Shown in pieces: positions 44,317 to 57,713 of a stretch of 64,000 nucleotides of DNA (position 1 is its first letter; each line of letters begins with the position of its first letter). Below the pieces are notes generated by a model. The model had not been told where the DNA came from and did no database searches. It was given only the letters and a program-made list of their open reading frames with translations. Source of the stretch: Leucosporidium creatinivorum (Eukaryota > Basidiomycota > Microbotryomycetes > Leucosporidiales > Leucosporidiaceae); NCBI GenBank assembly GCA_001600635.1, contig BCKL01000022.1, forward strand, positions 1-64,000, in the 5' to 3' direction. A program made the translations under genes and the position numbers.

Positions 44317-47300
44317 ATGGACTCGGACTCGCCTCAAGTGGATCAACTCGATTGGCCAGAGTTTGTAGCTCAATCGAGGCTTACTCTGGTAGATGGCAAG
44401 ACCAACAACCGCAAGCTACTACTAGTAGAACAGCTCTTGCCCTTGGCCAGCAAGCGTGAGTTGGCTGCTGCTCTCCTCGCTCCTGCCATCGCTGACCGCT
44501 TCTCTGCACCCTTTACAGCCGATCTGGAACCGTCCCAAGTACAGGACATTATCCGTCTTCTCATCCCCACCGTACCGCGCTACATCGACGCTGCTTCTCG
44601 GACAGCAGTCCTCGACGTTCTCCAGGCGCTCCTCACGCGAGAGCAAGCAGCTCCCGCCGCTGAAGGAGAGGATGGAGCACCGGCCAAGGCAGCAGGAATC
44701 TCGGGAGGCATAATCAGGTGGCTCGAAGGCGAAGTCAAGAAGCTCGAGAAGGGCGGGCCCACAGCAACTCGATTCGTCGTGTTGACTTGGGCCTGCACCA
44801 TCTTCTCGGCAATCCCGCAAGGAGAGCAGCTCGCCGAGGCTCAGTGGACCTCCCTTGTGGCATCCCTCGCATCGCTTGTCTTCGCCCTGCTCGACGGCTC
44901 CGTCTCGATGAAGCCTTCGCTCAGGAAGGCCGTCCTCACCATCTCCCGCCGAACCGTCCGCAACGTGAGTCGAGTCATTCTCTGGGAGTCCAAGACCGAG
45001 CTGACCTTTTCTATGTACCCACAGAGCCACGCCAGCATCCCCCGCCTCGTCGAGACCCTCACCACGGCCCAGACCGAGCCTTCTTTCCGCAACGCTCCCT
45101 TCCTCGGGCTCGTTATGGACGTCTCGCTCCGGCTGAAGGATCCCAAGGGAAAGAAGGATGTGGGCAAGACTTATGTTGAGGAGTCTAAGGTGAGTTTCAG
45201 GACGGTCTGCAGCGTTGAAAAGCGAAACTGACATCTCGGCGCTCAGGTTGCCGTCGGCGATTACTTCCTCAACGGTGTCCTCGCGGCCAAGACTACTCCT
45301 CCCGCCCATGTTCTCGTAAGTGCTACTCTCTACATCTCTGGGCGATCTGAAACTGACCCCCACCCCCTACAGACCGCCTTCAACGACTTCTTCGCCGCCA
45401 CGGTCAAGGTCGACGACGTCGCGCAGACCTACCTGCCTCCGATGGAGAAGTCGCTCATCCGCACCCCCGAGATCGGCCTTGCCGTCCTCAGCGCCTTCTT
45501 CAACGCCCTCGACCCGGAGCTCTCCACCTCCCCCGCTCTCCGCCTGCAGCTCCTGCCCGCCATCCTCGCCGCTTCCAAATCGACCTCTGCGCCCACTCGG
45601 ACGGCCGCCATCCAGCTCTTCTCGGTGCTCTACGGCGTCGGAGATGAAGCCGACCTCCTGCCTGTGCACGAGCAGATCGCAGCGCTCTTCAAGGGCGGCA
45701 AGACCGCCTCCCCCGATCACCGAACAACCCTTTACGCCATGCTCGCTTCCCTCCCCGCATGCCCCAAGCTCTCCTCCTCCCTCGTCGGCACGGTCCTCTC
45801 CCTCCTCCCCAAAGAGAGCAACGACGCGACCGTCACAGCCATGATGCTCGTCGTCGGCCCTCACCTCCCCGCCGCCATCCTCGGCGGCAACGCCCTCCCT
45901 GCCGCGCAGATCACAGCTTTGGTCAAAGCGATGGCAGAGCCTAAACCTACTGTTCGTCGTGCGTTGCACTCGACGGTCGGTCAGGCGCTCTGGGCGCTCG
46001 AGAGCGATAAGGACAAGGTCAATCCTGCTGCTATTGCGCTCGCTGAGGGCCTCCTTCCTGGATTCGAGTCGGCGCTTAAGACTGTCACGGCCAACCCTCT
46101 CAACTCGCCTTCCGGACCTCTCGAGGGATACGTCGCCGTTGCGGTGCTCAAGGGTCGGCTCGGCAGGTGGCGCGTCAAGAAGATTGGTGAGTTACTATCG
46201 TCGCTCCGTCGCCTTTGAGAGTCTATGCTGACTCATTACATCTTACAGACGACTTCATTGCCGCCAACCCGACGATGCAAGGCCTCTACGCGCCTGGCGC
46301 GAAGCCTTCCTTCCTCCTCTGGGACAAGGTCTACCGCAAGGCCAACACGCAACAGGAGGAGATCTGGGTCGCCCACGCCCTCGAAGCCATCATCGTCGCC
46401 GACGAGGAGAAGTTCCTCAAGGACGCTGCTCTCCGGTAAGCCAACCTTTGTGATCGGCGAAGGAGCGCTCGCTCACCCGTCCATTCCGCAGCGCCTCCTA
46501 CTCGCACGCCCTCCTGCACCTCGCCACCGAGTCCTCCTCCTTCGAAGTCCGGAAAGCCATCAGCTCCGTCATCGCCCTCACCAACTCCCGCGCACCCAAG
46601 CTCGCCCACCTCGTCGTCGTCGAGGGCATTCGCAGCTGGCTCGTCCAGGCTGAGAAGGCCAAGACGGTCCTCAAGCCCGTCTCTGCCTCTGCTGCGGAGG
46701 ATCAGGAGGCCCCTGTCGACCATACGCCTCGGCTGAGGTCCCTCCTTCTTACGCTGTCGACTTTCGATGAAGCTACTCCCGCCGAGATCCGCGAGGAGTT
46801 GGTGTCGAACCTTCTCGTCGTGGCGCATCACCCCAAGCTCGGCGCTGCGGATGCGGGCATCTGGGTCGACCTGCTCCTGCACGCTAAGGTCGCGCCCGAT
46901 GCTCTCATCGAGTCGCGCAAGGATTCGCTACTCGCGCTCATCTGGGCTGACGCTTCGACGGCGCCTTCGGTGAGTCGGGCGCGTCTACCTTCTAAAGCTC
47001 TCCTGCTGATGTTTCGTCTCACAGAGCGCTCTCTTCGCCGAAGCCGCCTACCGCGCTGCCACGACCCTGGCCCTCATCCTCCCCTCCACAATCGTCCCCC
47101 TCCTTTTCACCCAATTCGAAGACGACCTCTCCCCCTCGCACCTCACCTTCATCGGTCCTACCGAATACGGCGTCTGGGCCACCCCCGAAGGAATCCCCTT
47201 CGTCGACCCTCTCGCCTCGACCAAGCCCAAGGCAGCGGTCGCTAACAAGAAGAGCAAGGAGGCCGAGATTGAGCAGTGGGAAGCAGAGTTGAGGGAGGCG

Positions 47301-50300
47301 TTGGCGAGGAAGAAGCCAGTGGCCGCTACGCTTAGTAAGGCCGATCGGGTTGCGTTGGAGAAGCAGTTGGCGATGGAGAGCGAGACGAGGAAGCGGATGG
47401 CGGAGGCGCTCGGTCGGCTGAGGAGGGGCTTCAAGCTTCTGCTTTGCCTGGTTAACTCGAGGGCCGATCTCGTCAAGGAGTACCTCGCTACCATGGTCAA
47501 CACTGTCCTCACCGTCATCGTCTCGAGGCCAGCAACCCTCGTCGCCGATGAGGCTTTCGCTACCTACCAGGTGAGTCGAGTCGTCCTCGCCACACCGCGC
47601 TCATCGCTGACCCTTCTCGCACACTGCAGACCCTCGGAGACATCTGTTCCGACCGCCTCGGCTTCTCCAAGGTCGCCCTCGGTGTCGCCGTCCTGCGTGG
47701 TGTCGAGGCCCAGGTCGTCCCAGAGAACTACCTCGCCGAGGAGCTCCCCGCCCTCGTCGCTCGCGTCCTCTACCGCCTTCGCTACCTCGCCGAACAGTCG
47801 CCGTTCGATGCTGGAACCTTCGCCTACGGCGCACCACTCGTCAGCAAGATCTTGCGGTCAGGAGGAATTGGCCTCGAGAAGAACGACAACGAGGGCGCTT
47901 TGGAGCAGCTGGCGTTGGCGCTCGACTTCATCGCCTTCCACGCTCGCCAATGTACGGCATTTCGCTTCTTTTGGCTGTCGAATCGTCCAGCTGAACGCTC
48001 ATCCCACAGGCTCCGAGACCGCCTTCCCCCGCCTCACAATGATTGGCGACCTTCTCGCCACTCTCGTCGGCTACCCCACCCTCAGTCGAACGGCCACTAC
48101 CGCTCTCCAGGACCTCGGAGAGGCCATCAAGGACAACTCGTCGCCCGCCGAAATCGCCGCCATCCTCGACGGAGCTATGACTGAGGAGTCGTTCGTTCGC
48201 TTTGCTTGCGTGCAGGCTCTTCAGGTAAGTCTTGCGACTCTCTTGTTCTTGTTTCGCGGGTGAGCAGGAGCTAATGTGTGATTTGATACAGCCTCTCGAC
48301 TTGACCGAGCTTGACTTCTCGGCACCGCTTTGGATCGCAGCCCACGACGGCGACGAGCGCAATCGCACCCTCGCCTTTACGGCCTGGGAGGAGAACGCTT
48401 TGGACGTGCCCGAGGACTTCGTCGCCGAGCTCTTGCCTTACCTCTGTATGTCCTCGTCTAGCCTTATCGCTCGCTACCCTGCTGACCCGCATCGTCCTCA
48501 GCGCACGTCTCTGCCGCCATCCGCCAGGCTACGGCCGAGTCAATCGCCGAGGGAGTCAGCCTCCACCCCACCGTCGTCGCCGAGGCGCTCCAGCAGCTCG
48601 TCGGCGAGTACAGGGAGAAGGCCAAGGAGCTCTTGCCCCAGTACGACCAGTACGGTATGGTTATCGAGGAGTCGCTCAACGCTGAAGACCCATGGCGTCC
48701 TCGCAAGGCCATCGCTACTACCTTCAAGCTCGTCGCTCCCTACTTCGCATCGGCTGATGTCGCTGCCTTCTTCGACATCCTTATCACCGGCGAGGCGCTG
48801 GGAGATCGCAGCCAGTCGGTTCGGTCCGAGATGCTCGAGGTGAGTACAAGTGCTCTCGTTCACGCCTTCGCCTGCTCACATCCGTTGCGCTCCACAGGCC
48901 GCCATGACCGTCATCGACGTCCACGGCAAGGAGAACCTCCAGAGCCTCATCGCCACCTTCGAGGAGTACCTCGGCCGTCCCAGCACCGGCGCCGAGGCTC
49001 AGGACTACATCGTCGAGAGTCTCGTCATCCTCTTTGGACGTCTCGCCCGCCATCTCGACCCTACTGACCCTCGTGTCAAGTCCGTCATCACTCGTCTCGT
49101 CGAGGCCCTTCGCACCCCCTCCGAAGTCGTTCAGGCCGCCGTCTGCGACTGCCTTCCCCCTCTCATCAAAGTCATCAAGGACGACGTCCCCGATCTCATG
49201 GACCAGCTTCTCAACGACCTCTTCAACGCTCCCAAGTACGCCGAGCGTCGTGGAGCCGCTTACGGACTCGCCGGAGTCGTTCGCGGTCGTGGAATCTCGG
49301 CGCTCAAGGAGTTCGGCGTGCTCGGCCGTCTTCGCGACAACGCTGAGGACAAGAAGAGCGTCGAGGCGAGGCAGGGTGCCATCTTCGGATACGAGATCCT
49401 CTCGACCGTGCTCGGCCGCCTCTTCGAGCCCTACATCACAGAGATCCTCCCTCTCCTCCTCGCCTGCTTCGGCGACACGTCGCGCGAGGTTCGTGAGGCG
49501 ACTCAGGACGCCGCCAAGGCCATCATGGGCAGGCTGAGTGGACACGCTGTCAAGCTCATCCTCCCTACCCTCCTCGAGGGTCTCGACGAAAAACAATGGA
49601 GGGCCAAGAAGGGAGCCATCGAGCTCATGGGAGCTATGGCTTTCCTTGCTCCTCGCCAGCTTTCGGTCTCCCTCCCCACCATCCTTCCTCGCCTCACGGA
49701 GGTCCTCACCGACACGCACAAGCAGGTTCGCGAGTCGGCCAACACCAGTCTCACTCGCTTTGGAGAGGTGAGCTCGCTGGTCATACGTTCACTTCCGAGC
49801 TTCGCTGACCTATCTCTGTGTAAAGGTCGTCACCAATCCGGAGATCAAGGAGATGACCTCGGTCCTGCTCGACGCCCTCGTCGACCCCGCTCGCAAGACT
49901 CCCAAGGCGCTCGATGCTCTCCTCGCCACCACCTTCGCCCATTTCATCGACTCGTCTTCGCTTGCCTTGGTGCGTACAGGTGCGATCCAACGAGCAACGC
50001 CGGCTGACCCGCTCTGCTTTTCCAGGTCATCCCCATCCTCGACCGTGGTCTCCGCGAGCGCAGTGCCGATGTCAAGCGCAAGGCCTCCGCCATTGTCGGC
50101 AACATGTCCACCCTCACCGACCCCAAGGACCTCGTCCCCTACCTCTCTCAACTCATCCCCCTCCTTCGCGACGTTCTCATCGACCCTGTCCCCGAGGCTC
50201 GTTCCACTTCGGCCAAGTCCCTCGGAGCCCTCGTTGAGCGCCTGGGAGAGAACAACTTCCCAAACCTCATCGACGACCTCATGCTCGTCCTCAAGTCGCC

Positions 50301-53300
50301 TTCGAGTGGAGTCGACCAGCAGGGAGCCGCCCAGGGGCTCGCCGAGGTCCTCCAGGCCTGCGGTATCGATCGCCTCGAGGGTCTCCTCCCCCTCATCCTC
50401 GCCAACACGAGCAATCCCCGCACCTACGTCCGCGAGGGTCACATCTCCCTCCTCATTTTCCTTCCCGTCACCTTCGGCGACCGCTTCTCGCCGTACCTCG
50501 GCCGCATCATTCAGCCGGTGCTCAACGGTCTGGCGGACGAGTCGGACTACGTTCGCGAGGCGTCGATGCGCGCTGGTCGCATGATCGTCTCGAACCACAG
50601 CACCAAGGCCATCGACCTGCTGCTGCCCGAGCTCGAGCAGGGTCTGTTCGACGAGTCATGGCGTATTCGTCACAGGTTCGTCCTTCCGCTTGCGCCTTTA
50701 CAACTCGAGGCCAACGCTGATCTCCCTTCTTCCTCCACATAGTTCCGTCCAGCTCGTTGGAGAGCTGCTCTTCCGCATCTCGGGAGTCAGCGGCAAACCC
50801 GACGAGGACGACGATGGCGAGGAGGATGCCGCCGAGGACGTTCAGATCGGCTCCGACGCCGCTAGGAAGATCCTCATTGACACCCTCGGAAAGGAGCGCC
50901 GCGACCGTGTGCTCGCCGGTCTCTACATCGTGCGCCAGGACTCGACCGGTGTCGTTCGCCAGTCGGCCATCCACGTCTGGAAAGCGCTCGTTGCCAACAC
51001 TCCCAGGACCATTCGCGATATCCTGCCGGTGCTCAGTACGTTTAGCTCTCTTATCTCGTCGCAGCTGAGCTTCTCGCTAACGCCCCCTTCCACTCGCAGT
51101 GCAGATCATCGTTCGCATCCTCGCCAGTCCTGGACTCGAGCAGCGCGAGGTAAGACAAGCCCTGGCACTCCGGTCACAGTAGAAGCTGATCTCCCTCCTT
51201 ACAGACCGCCGCCCGCACTCTCGCCGACACCTCGCGCAAGCTCGGAGAGGCTGTTCTCGGTGAGATCGTCGCCATCCTCCAGAAGGCCATGTCTTCGCCC
51301 GAACGTCGTCAGCGCGAAGGAGTCTGCCTTGCCCTTACCGAGATCATGGCCAACACCACCAAGTCGTCGCTCGAGGCTCACGAGAGCGCCGTCATCGACG
51401 TCGTTCGTGGCGCCCTCGTCGACTCGGATCCCACCGTTCGCACTGCTGCTGCACAAGCCTTCGACGTTGCTCAGCAGGTCATCGGAACTCGTTCGATTGA
51501 CGAGACCATCCCTACGCTGCTCGACGCCCTTCAGCAGCCCGGAGAGACTGCCGACGCCGCTCTCGCTGCCCTCAAGGAGGTGAGCCGGTTGTCTGTTCGA
51601 GGGTGCGAGCATCGTGTTGACCCTTCCTTCATGAACAGGTTATGCAAGTTCGTGCCGAGAAGATCTTCCCCGTCCTCATCCCCCGCCTCATCGCCTCTCC
51701 CATCACCGCGTTCAACGCTCGCGCTCTCGCTTCGCTGGTTCGCGTCGCTGGCCCTGCCCTCGGGCGTCGCCTCACCAACATCGTCGATGTGCTGCAAAAC
51801 GCGCTCAAGACGGAGAAGGACGACGATACCCTCGAGCAGATCGACGAGGCTCTGACCGCCGTGCTCGGTTCGGTCGAGGATCACGAATCGGGATTGGGCA
51901 GCTTGCTCATGCACATGCTGTCGCTCGCCAAGCACGAGTCGCCGGAGAAGCGTGTTGTTGGTTGCAACCTCTTCATGCGGTTCTGCCAGGCTACCGAGGC
52001 CGAGTTCGACGAGTAGGTCCCTGCTCCCCCTCCATTCGTGTTCGCCCTCGCTGACCATCCTTTCTCTCCTCAGCTATATCACCGACTGGATTCGTCAGCT
52101 CGTCTCGCTGTTCGACGACCGGGCACCTGAGGTCGTTGGCGCCGCATGGATGGCGGTTGACGCTCTCGTCAAGACGATCGAGAAGGAGGACATGGAGCAG
52201 GTAAGCCGTCGTTTCGCCACTCGAGCCCTCTCTTCAGCTGACCTTTTTCCCATGACAGCTCGTTGTTCCCCTTCGTCGTACCATCGAGAGCACTGGAACC
52301 CCCGGCAAGCCCGTCGATGGTTTCTCGAGGCCGAACGGTCTCAAGCCTCTGCTCCGTACGCTGCGTTGCTTCTCTCTGCACGAGGGCTCAGCTGACATTT
52401 CTACACCCCATAGCCATCCTTCTGCAAGGTCTCCTCGCCGGAACGGCCGAGCAGCGCGAGCAGGCGGCCTACGCTCTCGGCGACCTTGTCGAGCGGACAG
52501 ACGCCGCTGCGTTCAAGCCTTACACCATCCGTCCGTCTCGTCTTCGCTCACCACTCTCTGAGTACTTTGCTGACCCCTCTGGTTTCTGCAGAGGTTGTCG
52601 GACCCCTCATTCGTGTCATCGGGTAAGTACTCGTGTTCGGGTCAACAGCGCCAGGCCCGTTGCTGAACCACTCTGCTCTCACAGTGACCGCTTCCCCCCA
52701 CCGGTCAAGTCTGCCATCCTCTCGACCCTCACCATCCTTCTCACCCGCGTCCCCCAATTCGTCAAGCCTTTCTTCCCCCAACTCCAACGCACCTTCGTCA
52801 AGTCGCTCACCGACTCGACCTCACTCTCGGTCCGCAACCGCGGAGCAGCGGCCATCAAGGTCCTTATGGAGCACCAGGCGCGTGTCGACCCCGTCATCAC
52901 CGAGCTGTCCAACTTGGCCGCTACCGAGGAGGGAGAAATTCGCGATGCCGTCGTCAACGGTCTTGCCAATGTTGTGTGGAGTGCGGGAGGGAACATGGGA
53001 GAGGGATCAAAGTCGAGTGCTTTGGATTTGGTCTCGGAGGCGTTCGCCGATACGAACAAGGGTGAGCTCGACTTTCCTCTCGCTCCGTTTATCCCGTTCG
53101 GCGCTGACCATCTCTTCTCCGTCTCCGAACAGAGGGCTACAACGTCGCCATCGCCCGTCTCGTCGCCGCTCTCGCCCTGCACGACGCCCCGTCCCTGACC
53201 TTCATCATCGACTCCTTCCTCCTCTCGACCGACCTTCCCCCTACTCAACTCTCGTCCATCACCCTCCGGGAGTTGATCGACCAGGTCCCTTCCGTGCTGT

Positions 53301-53455
53301 ACGAGCACGATGCTCAGAAGACGGTCGCCCGTGTACTGGGTAATGCTGGAGGAGGGATGGCACCGACTATTGCCAGGCCGGCGAGGGAGGCCAAGGAGCT
53401 GCTGAAGGAGAGGAAACCGTGGAGTGAGGATGCCGAGGTGATGAGTAGGCTGTAG
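44317..53455 (+). CDS. GCN1: GCN1, activator of the eIF2-alpha kinase GCN2
   Basis: Giant HEAT-repeat protein that binds collided or stalled ribosomes and activates Gcn2 upon amino-acid starvation. About 25 exons with introns of about 55-70 nt; roughly 2,550 aa. ATG 44317 (MDSDSPQVDQLDWPEFVAQS) is preferred; an upstream in-frame ATG at 44071 would add 82 residues. HEAT repeats fill the protein. The eEF3-like middle and Gcn2-binding end are clear: KYAERRGAAYGLAGVVRGRG, KQVRESANTSLTRFGEV, RSADVKRKASAIVGNMSTLT, DPVPEARSTSAKSLGALVER, RFSPYLGRIIQPVLNGLADE, SDYVREASMRAGRMIVSNHS, LLLPELEQGLFDESWRIRHS and QLVGELLFRISG. The SWRIRHS arginines fall in the region that contacts the Gcn2 RWD domain in yeast. 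No frame breaks seen. It is the largest gene in the window. Confidence 0.95.
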
Positions 53456-53612
53456 TTGAAGTTAGAGATCGTAGATAGTCTCCACAAAATGAAGCATCAA
53501 GAGTTTAGCATGCAGTCAGTCCGAGCCGACTTGTCGAAACGAGTCCCGAACTCGCTGCTCTTGCTCCTTCGTCTCACCTCGTCTGCTCTTCGACTCGCTT
53601 CGCTGCTCAGAA

Positions 53613-54910
53613 ATGGCTTCCCGCTCTGTAGTCAAGGTCATCCCGGGCAAGGTGAGTTCTAACTGCTACTAGAAGCCCGGCGAGCTCGCGCTTCCGCCCC
53701 GCATCCTCGTCGCTGACTGCTCCTGCCCTCGTCCGTCTGCCCTCGCTGCCTGCATCGAATCTGTACACTACCAATGACCTCTGCAAGACGGCTTTTTTCG
53801 TCTGTGATATCGTGCGTCTCGATCCGCTCCAGCTTCCCCGCCTCTCCGCTCGCTAACGCTGCTCCCTGACCCGTACCCTGTCCTGCAGCAAGAGCGCTTC
53901 CGTACCGCCATTCATGCATTCCCTGCCGTAGTGGCGACCGCCGAGAAGATGGTACGTTCTACCCCTTGCCCTCCGCATCAGTGTCTGACCTCCCGCTCCC
54001 TCCAGGTTAAAGCCGCTGCTCTCCTGAGCGTCCCGGTGGTCATCACAGAGCAGAATCCGAAAGGTGCGCTCTATCGCTTCACCCTCACGCGAGCCGGGAG
54101 CTGATCATCATGCTGCAGCCCTCGGCGCGACCGTCCCGCTCGCTCTCGATTCGCTTGGTCCGGGATTGCTTCCCAAGTGGTCCCCACTGGCTAAGACCAA
54201 GTTCTCAATGGTCCTTTCTGAGGTGGAGCAGAGTATGAAGGAGTGGGGAACAAAGAGCGTGGTGCTGTTTGGGATTGAGGTGCGTCGTTCGGCGAAGTCG
54301 GCGCCGAAGAGTGAGGGCTGATTCTCGCCTTGCGCTTTAACGACTACAGAGCCACGTCTGTGTGCTACAGACTGCGCTGGACCTGCTCGAGCGGGTGAGT
54401 AAAAAGCAGTGGGACCATCCCGCGCGCCTGCTCGAACGCCGAACTTGCCTTGGCGGGTTGGTGACCTCGGCGCTGACCCTCCCTCGCCAACTGCCTACAG
54501 AACATCGACGTCCACATCCTCGCCGACGGAGTGAGCTCTTGCAACCACGCCGAGGTAGCTGTAGCTCTTGCTGTGAGTTTCCATACTTCGATCCTGCATC
54601 GAACGCTCGGCGAAACTGCAACGCGGGGTCCTCGAGCGAGTCCCGAAGCTGACGGACATTGTACACCTACAGCGAGCGAAGGAGGCAGGAGCACAGGTCA
54701 CTACGAGTGAGAGCGTGCTCTTCCAGCTGATGGGTGAGTGGTAAAGTCGGTTGAGAGAGTTTGGATCGCCGAGCTGAGCCCCTCGCCGTTTGTTCGGCTC
54801 TCACAGTCGACGCTTCGCACCCTCAGTTCAAGCAAGTGTCTGGGCTCATCAAGGAGAGTAAAGCGAGTACTACAGAAGCGTTGGACAGGCTCGTCGTCGG
54901 CAAGCTGTAA
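53613..54910 (+). CDS. Isochorismatase-like hydrolase (ISOC1/2 type)
   Basis: Small alpha/beta hydrolase of the cysteine hydrolase superfamily; substrate unknown. Start ATG 53613 (MASRSVVKVIPGK), about eight exons, stop TAA 54908-54910, about 210 aa. Order of conserved segments: TAFFVCDIQERFRTAIHAFP (catalytic Asp in VCD), VKAAALLSVPVVITEQNPK, LGATVPLALDSLGPGLLPKW, LAKTKFSMV (catalytic Lys), KSVVLFGIESHVCVLQTALD (catalytic Cys in SHVC) and IDVHILADGVSSCNHAEVAV, ending ASHPQFKQVSGLIKESKAST. The Asp-Lys-Cys triad is intact. The acceptor of exon 2 seems to be AAG (CTCTGCAAG), less usual here; it joins IPGK to TAFFVCD. It lies 157 bp after GCN1 with a CTGCTCTTGCTCC box 50-60 bp before the ATG. 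Confidence 0.85.
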
Positions 54911-55246
54911 CCTGTCACTTTTTTGATCGAGCGCCGCCGTGTTTTGCAAACCTCGCGAACAGGGCGCGAAGGCTTCTCTTCCTTCTGCACCTTCTTCACC
55001 TCGTCGCGCTTCTCTCGTTTCTCGTCCAGCAAGTCGGTCGAATCAGCTACAGGACTCGGTCGTCTTCAAGCAGGGTCGCCCTCCCCTCCCCTCTCCTCTC
55101 CTTCAGCTCGAGCCTCGCGAACCCCGTCTCGTCCTCCTCAGCCGTCACATCGCCTCAGGCCAACTTTCGTTCTCTCTCGCCTCGAGTTTCTGCAGCGCTT
55201 CTACTACAGGAGTACAGGTCCCCCTTCTCCTCTACTCTCCCTCAGC
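54911..55246. promoter_or_regulatory. GH26-like gene promoter region
   Basis: 336 bp between two + strand genes, pyrimidine-rich toward the 3' end. It includes CGAATCAGCTACAGGA (about 55035), identical to a string 35 bp before the EMP24 start. ORFs here are not convincing. Confidence 0.35.
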
Positions 55247-57713
55247 ATGCCTTCCACCTCGCGCCCAAGACGGAGCGTCAAGAGCAGCACTGCCCGCTTC
55301 GTTGCTGGCGCTGCCGCCCTCCTGGCCATTGCCACCCCCGTCGTACAGGCTGCCATGTTTGAGCCTCCAGGAGATCAAGTCTTGTTTGGAATGTGTGAGT
55401 TGTCCTCCTTCTCGATGAGTCGAAAGCTGCAGTGTAGCGACGTCTCGTCGCCTGCCAGCGAGATGAGTGAACGACGAAGCTGACCTCTTTTGCTCTGCTT
55501 TACAGGGTTCGACCCGGCCGACGGTTAGTCTACATCCTTCTCTACTACAGCAGGCCAAACCGCGACGTTCAGGCAAGCAGGAGTAGCTGGCTGGGCTCAC
55601 AGCCGGCGTTGGACGAGAGTACTCGGAATGGGGTCGCTCGCCTCGCCTGTGCAGATGGACTGCAATGCGGGAACGCTGCGAGGTGTGATGGGGTGCATAC
55701 GGCGGTACAGCTTCGCAGGGATATCATCTTACAGCATCTGTCGTCCTGCGACGGCGTGCGGACGCCGGCGACGAAGTCTCAGCACGCGCCTCACGAGCAT
55801 CGACCCACTTCGCATCGACGATGGAGCGCACGAGCTACAGCAGCTGCTCGCTCGGCTTAGAGGCTCGGGAGGATGTAGGACGATACGGACACAGCAGCTC
55901 TTCTCGGCGCAGAAGGAGCAATAGCTGACACGCTTCTCCCTTGCCTCCCCCTCCGCCGTTTGTTGTTTGATCACCGACCCATCACCTTCAGGCTTCAACG
56001 ACCGGCCGCTACTCATCAACGAGCGTGTGGATCAGAATGTGGCCGTGTTCCAGATTGCTCAGGAGATTCCCCTACCAAAGTACAACTGGGTAACGGGAGC
56101 TGGAGGACCGGCGCCCGAGAACGTAAGTTTCGAGGCTTGGGCTGCGGTGGAGGGTTGGCGAGGAGGACCATGATGCAGGAGAGCAGAAGGCTGACTTTGA
56201 GGTCCCTACACACAGACGATCGAGCTGTCAAGGACCGACGCTGCCGTCTTCCTGACTGTCTACCCCGCTGGCGGATTCGACACCGTCGCGACCGCCGACT
56301 TCACCCAGCTCGGCCAGCAGATCCTCGACTGTGAGCTCGCTACAGCACATCGACTCCTCCGTATACGGGAGACTGACACTCTCCCTTCCCGCAGACCAAA
56401 CCACTCTGAATCGCACCGTCTTCCTTCGTTACGCGCCCGAGATGCAAGGACTGTGGAACAAGTACGGGCAGCAGCCTACCGACTTCATCGCTAGCTGGAG
56501 GGCGTGCTACACCGCCGTCAAGGCCGTCGCTCCCGACACCATCATGGTTTGGGCGCCCAACACTCCTCAAGGGTGAGTCGTCCCGAGGTCGAGCTGAGCG
56601 GGACCCGAGCTGACCCTTCTCTTCGCTACAGATACCCCTACGGACAGACTCTCACCGACAACACCGCCGCCGATATCGCCCTTCTCGACACCAACAACAA
56701 CGGCCAGCTCGATGCTGGGGATGATTCGCTCGCTCCTTACTACCCCGGAGACGACGTCGTCGACTGGATTGGAGTCTCCATCTGTACGTCTCGGCTCACT
56801 TTACCAGCTCCGCAGCACGCGACTGATGTGATCCATCTCCCACAGACTACAAGGGAACCGACCAGTACCAGACCGAGAACAACGTGCAGACGCCCGGCTA
56901 CTGTGCTCAGGCCATCAATGGCATCAACCCCTCGGATGGAGCCGTTATCAGCAACTGGTATGCCGACTACTGCGAGGCTAAGCCCGACAAGGCTTGCATG
57001 GTGAGTCGTTACAGCTCTGAAACAGCGCAGACGCCGTTGCTGATTCTCCACTCCTCGCTCGCTCAGTTCGCCGAGTCTGGAGCCGCCTACCACATGAACA
57101 ATACCGCTGCTACCGCCGTCACCCGTGCGCAGCTCCAGCAGGGCTGGTGAATCCCATCTCGCTTGCTCGCTCCCAGCGCTCTGCTAATCTGCTCTCCCCC
57201 TCTCAGGATCTCCGACTGCGTGACCAACGTCACCATGTTCGACGAGTTCCCCCGTCTCCGCCTCATCATGCACTTCGAGTACGAGAAGATCGAGACGGCC
57301 AACGACAACTCGAACGATCTCCGTGACTTCCGCATCACCAAGGACACCGCCGCCCTTGCTCAGCTCAAGGCCGACTTTGCTTCCGCTGGTGACCGCTTCT
57401 CGTGGGCCCAGTCGAGGGCTCCTCCCACTTCTATCTCGAGTGCCGGAGCTCCCGCCGCTACCAACTCGGAGGGATCGACCGTGAGTTTGCTCTCACGCCT
57501 TGCTCGTCGTCGCCGAGCTGTCTCGCTGACTGCTCTCTTCCACTTCTCCAGGTCGTCCAAGCCATCACCGCTACCACCCGCGCTCGCCCCACCACCTTCC
57601 CCTCCCTCTTCGGCACCACCAGCGATGGAACTCAACGCGCCGAGTTCATCGAGTTGGGCATCATGATCGTTGCCGGCATTGGAGGAGCTCTCGCCGTCAT
57701 GAAGACGCTGTAG
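55247..57713 (+). CDS. GH26-like glycoside hydrolase, secreted and probably membrane-attached
   Basis: Secreted glycosidase with the GH26 (beta-mannanase-type) barrel. ATG 55247; signal peptide or anchor in FVAGAAALLAIATPVVQA. Segments: MFEPPGDQVLFGMWFDPAD, then FNDRPLLINERVDQNVAVFQ, FLTVYPAGGFDTVATADFTQ, VFLRYAPEMQGLWNKYGQQP (acid/base Glu in PEM, like the HEMNG motif of GH26), DFIASWRACYTAVKAVAPDT, VWAPNTPQGYPYG, VDWIGVSIYYKGTDQYQ, and MFDEFPRLRLIMHFEYEK. A Ser/Thr/Ala-rich stalk and a hydrophobic C-terminus (LGIMIVAGIGGALAVM) suggest GPI attachment or a membrane helix. About ten exons. The second intron (55524-55991) is 468 nt, seven times the local norm. Family call is by motif memory; a GH26-related fungal family of unknown specificity is possible. 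Confidence 0.65.

Noticed and set aside
48784-49719. 311-codon minus-strand frame
   Set aside because: Antisense shadow of a long GCN1 exon; composition is Glu/Leu/Asp-rich as expected from the reverse of GC-rich codons.
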